A DNA stretch of 5,984 nucleotides from Chloroflexota bacterium (GTDB lineage: Bacteria > Chloroflexota > Anaerolineae > DTPP01), in contig JAAYZY010000357.1 of the NCBI GenBank assembly GCA_012514615.1, positions 1 to 5,984 of the forward strand, given 5' to 3'. The number at the start of each line of letters is the position of its first letter. Within the stretch, counting starts at the first letter, position 1. The translations under genes were made by a program, and so were the position numbers. A model generated the notes under the pieces. That model saw only the letters and a list, made by a program, of their open reading frames with translations. It made no database searches and was not told the DNA's origin. Positions 5,407 to 5,984 of the stretch are shown here, in pieces.

Positions 5407-5984
5407 CTAGGCCGTCGCCTGCGCCCCATAGGCCTTGCGGGTGAGGAGCAACAGGCCGAAGGTGAGCCACAGCGGCAAGGCCAGCAAGGCCAGGAAGTGG
5501 GAGCCCCGTACTGCCGGCGGCAGGTTCTGCAGCATCTCCACCTCCATGGGGGCGAAGCGCATGGGCGCCACCAGGTCCGCCAGGCTCAGGGAAAGCAGCG
5601 TAGCCGTGGCCGACAACGCCAGCAGCCCGAAGCAGGCCGCCGCCCCCCACCAGGCCCAGCGCGCCCCCCGCAGCAGGCCCCAGGTCAGCGCCGTCAGCAG
5701 CAGGATGGCCGCGGCCGTCAACTGGATGCCCCCCTGCCCGGTAGCCAGCCCGCCGAAGAGGGGGAATGCGCCGTTCAGGAAGATGAGGGCGTGCAGCGCC
5801 AGGGCGAAGAAACCGGCCAGCAGGCCGGCCACCAACACCGGCATGGGGAGGGCCTCCAACCGGTGCGTTGCGCTGTCTGCAAAGGCAGCGCGCACCGCCG
5901 GCCCGCTGTACCAGCGGATGATCAGGGCCGGGCCCAGGGGGTAGATCGCCAGGGTCAGGGGGGCCAGCGCCAGGGCTGCGCCGG
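5407..5984 (-). CDS. polytopic membrane protein of unknown function, 5'-truncated by window
   Basis: I do not recognise a family. The minus-strand frame ends with TAG at 5407-5409 and is open to the window edge. A GTG at 5895 would give 162 residues, but the 29 codons before it continue a hydrophobic segment (LTLAIYPLGPALIIRWYSG), with no start codon as convincing, so the gene most likely begins beyond 5984. Numbering from the GTG, membrane segments lie at about 19-41, 57-76, 80-105 and 133-152, plus the edge segment, so at least five helices are visible. Between the third and fourth is a short polar loop, PMRFAPMEVEMLQNLPPAVRG. The C terminus is short and basic (RKAYG). There are no enzymatic motifs, cysteine clusters or transporter signatures. 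It precedes the SDR gene on the same strand with a 103-base gap; whether they are co-transcribed is not evident. Confidence 0.72.
   Translation of the reverse strand, partial: GAALALAPLTLAIYPLGPALIIRWYSGPAVRAAFADSATHRLEALPMPVLVAGLLAGFFALALHALIFLNGAFPLFGGLATGQGGIQLTAAAILLLTALTWGLLRGARWAWWGAAACFGLLALSATATLLSLSLADLVAPMRFAPMEVEMLQNLPPAVRGSHFLALLALPLWLTFGLLLLTRKAYGAQATA

Noticed and set aside
5304..5429. N-terminal extension of the SDR to an ATG at 5429
   Set aside because: The added 42 residues are Arg/Ser/Ala-rich and would overlap the end of the membrane-protein gene. The AAGGAGGT at 5309-5316 clearly serves the ATG at 5303.
5407..5895. Membrane protein starting at GTG 5895
   Set aside because: The frame stays open and hydrophobic to the window edge, and the GTG sits just after a likely membrane helix, so it is probably an internal valine.

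Overview
The window is GC-rich bacterial DNA, densely coding, with third codon positions dominated by G or C. I see six protein genes: two cut by the window edges and four complete. There are no RNA genes, insertion sequences, CRISPR arrays or phage genes. The combination of a VanW-domain cell-wall protein, a winged-helix AAA+ ATPase, a bacterial-type extended -10 promoter (TGTTATACT) and strong GAGG-type ribosome binding sites fits a Chloroflexota-like bacterium. That assignment rests on general impression, not on a marker gene.

Layout, left to right. (1) Positions 1-1517, plus strand: the 3' part of a VanW/peptidoglycan-binding protein whose N terminus lies outside the window. (2) Positions 1518-1625: a short spacer with a GC-rich hairpin whose loop and 3' arm overlap a very good sigma70-type promoter. 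(3) Positions 1626-4442, plus strand: a probable three-gene transcription unit made of an AAA+ ATPase with an N-terminal winged-helix domain, a small cysteine-containing protein built from two copies of a helix-turn-helix-like unit ending in CQLG-x-F, and moaA (GTP 3',8-cyclase, first step of molybdenum cofactor synthesis). (4) Positions 4443-4475: a convergent gap with a hairpin. (5) Positions 4476-5303, minus strand: a short-chain dehydrogenase/reductase with a perfect Shine-Dalgarno sequence. (6) Positions 5407-5984, minus strand: the C-terminal part of an unidentified polytopic membrane protein.

The most interesting part is the ATPase / CQLG-protein / moaA block. MoaA makes the pterin precursor of Moco. 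MoxR-like AAA+ proteins are known in some systems as maturation factors for metalloenzymes. The small duplicated cysteine protein between them could be a regulator or metal/redox-responsive partner. This link is inferred from gene order and from the single visible promoter. The SDR and the membrane protein are convergent to this block and have no evident functional tie to it.
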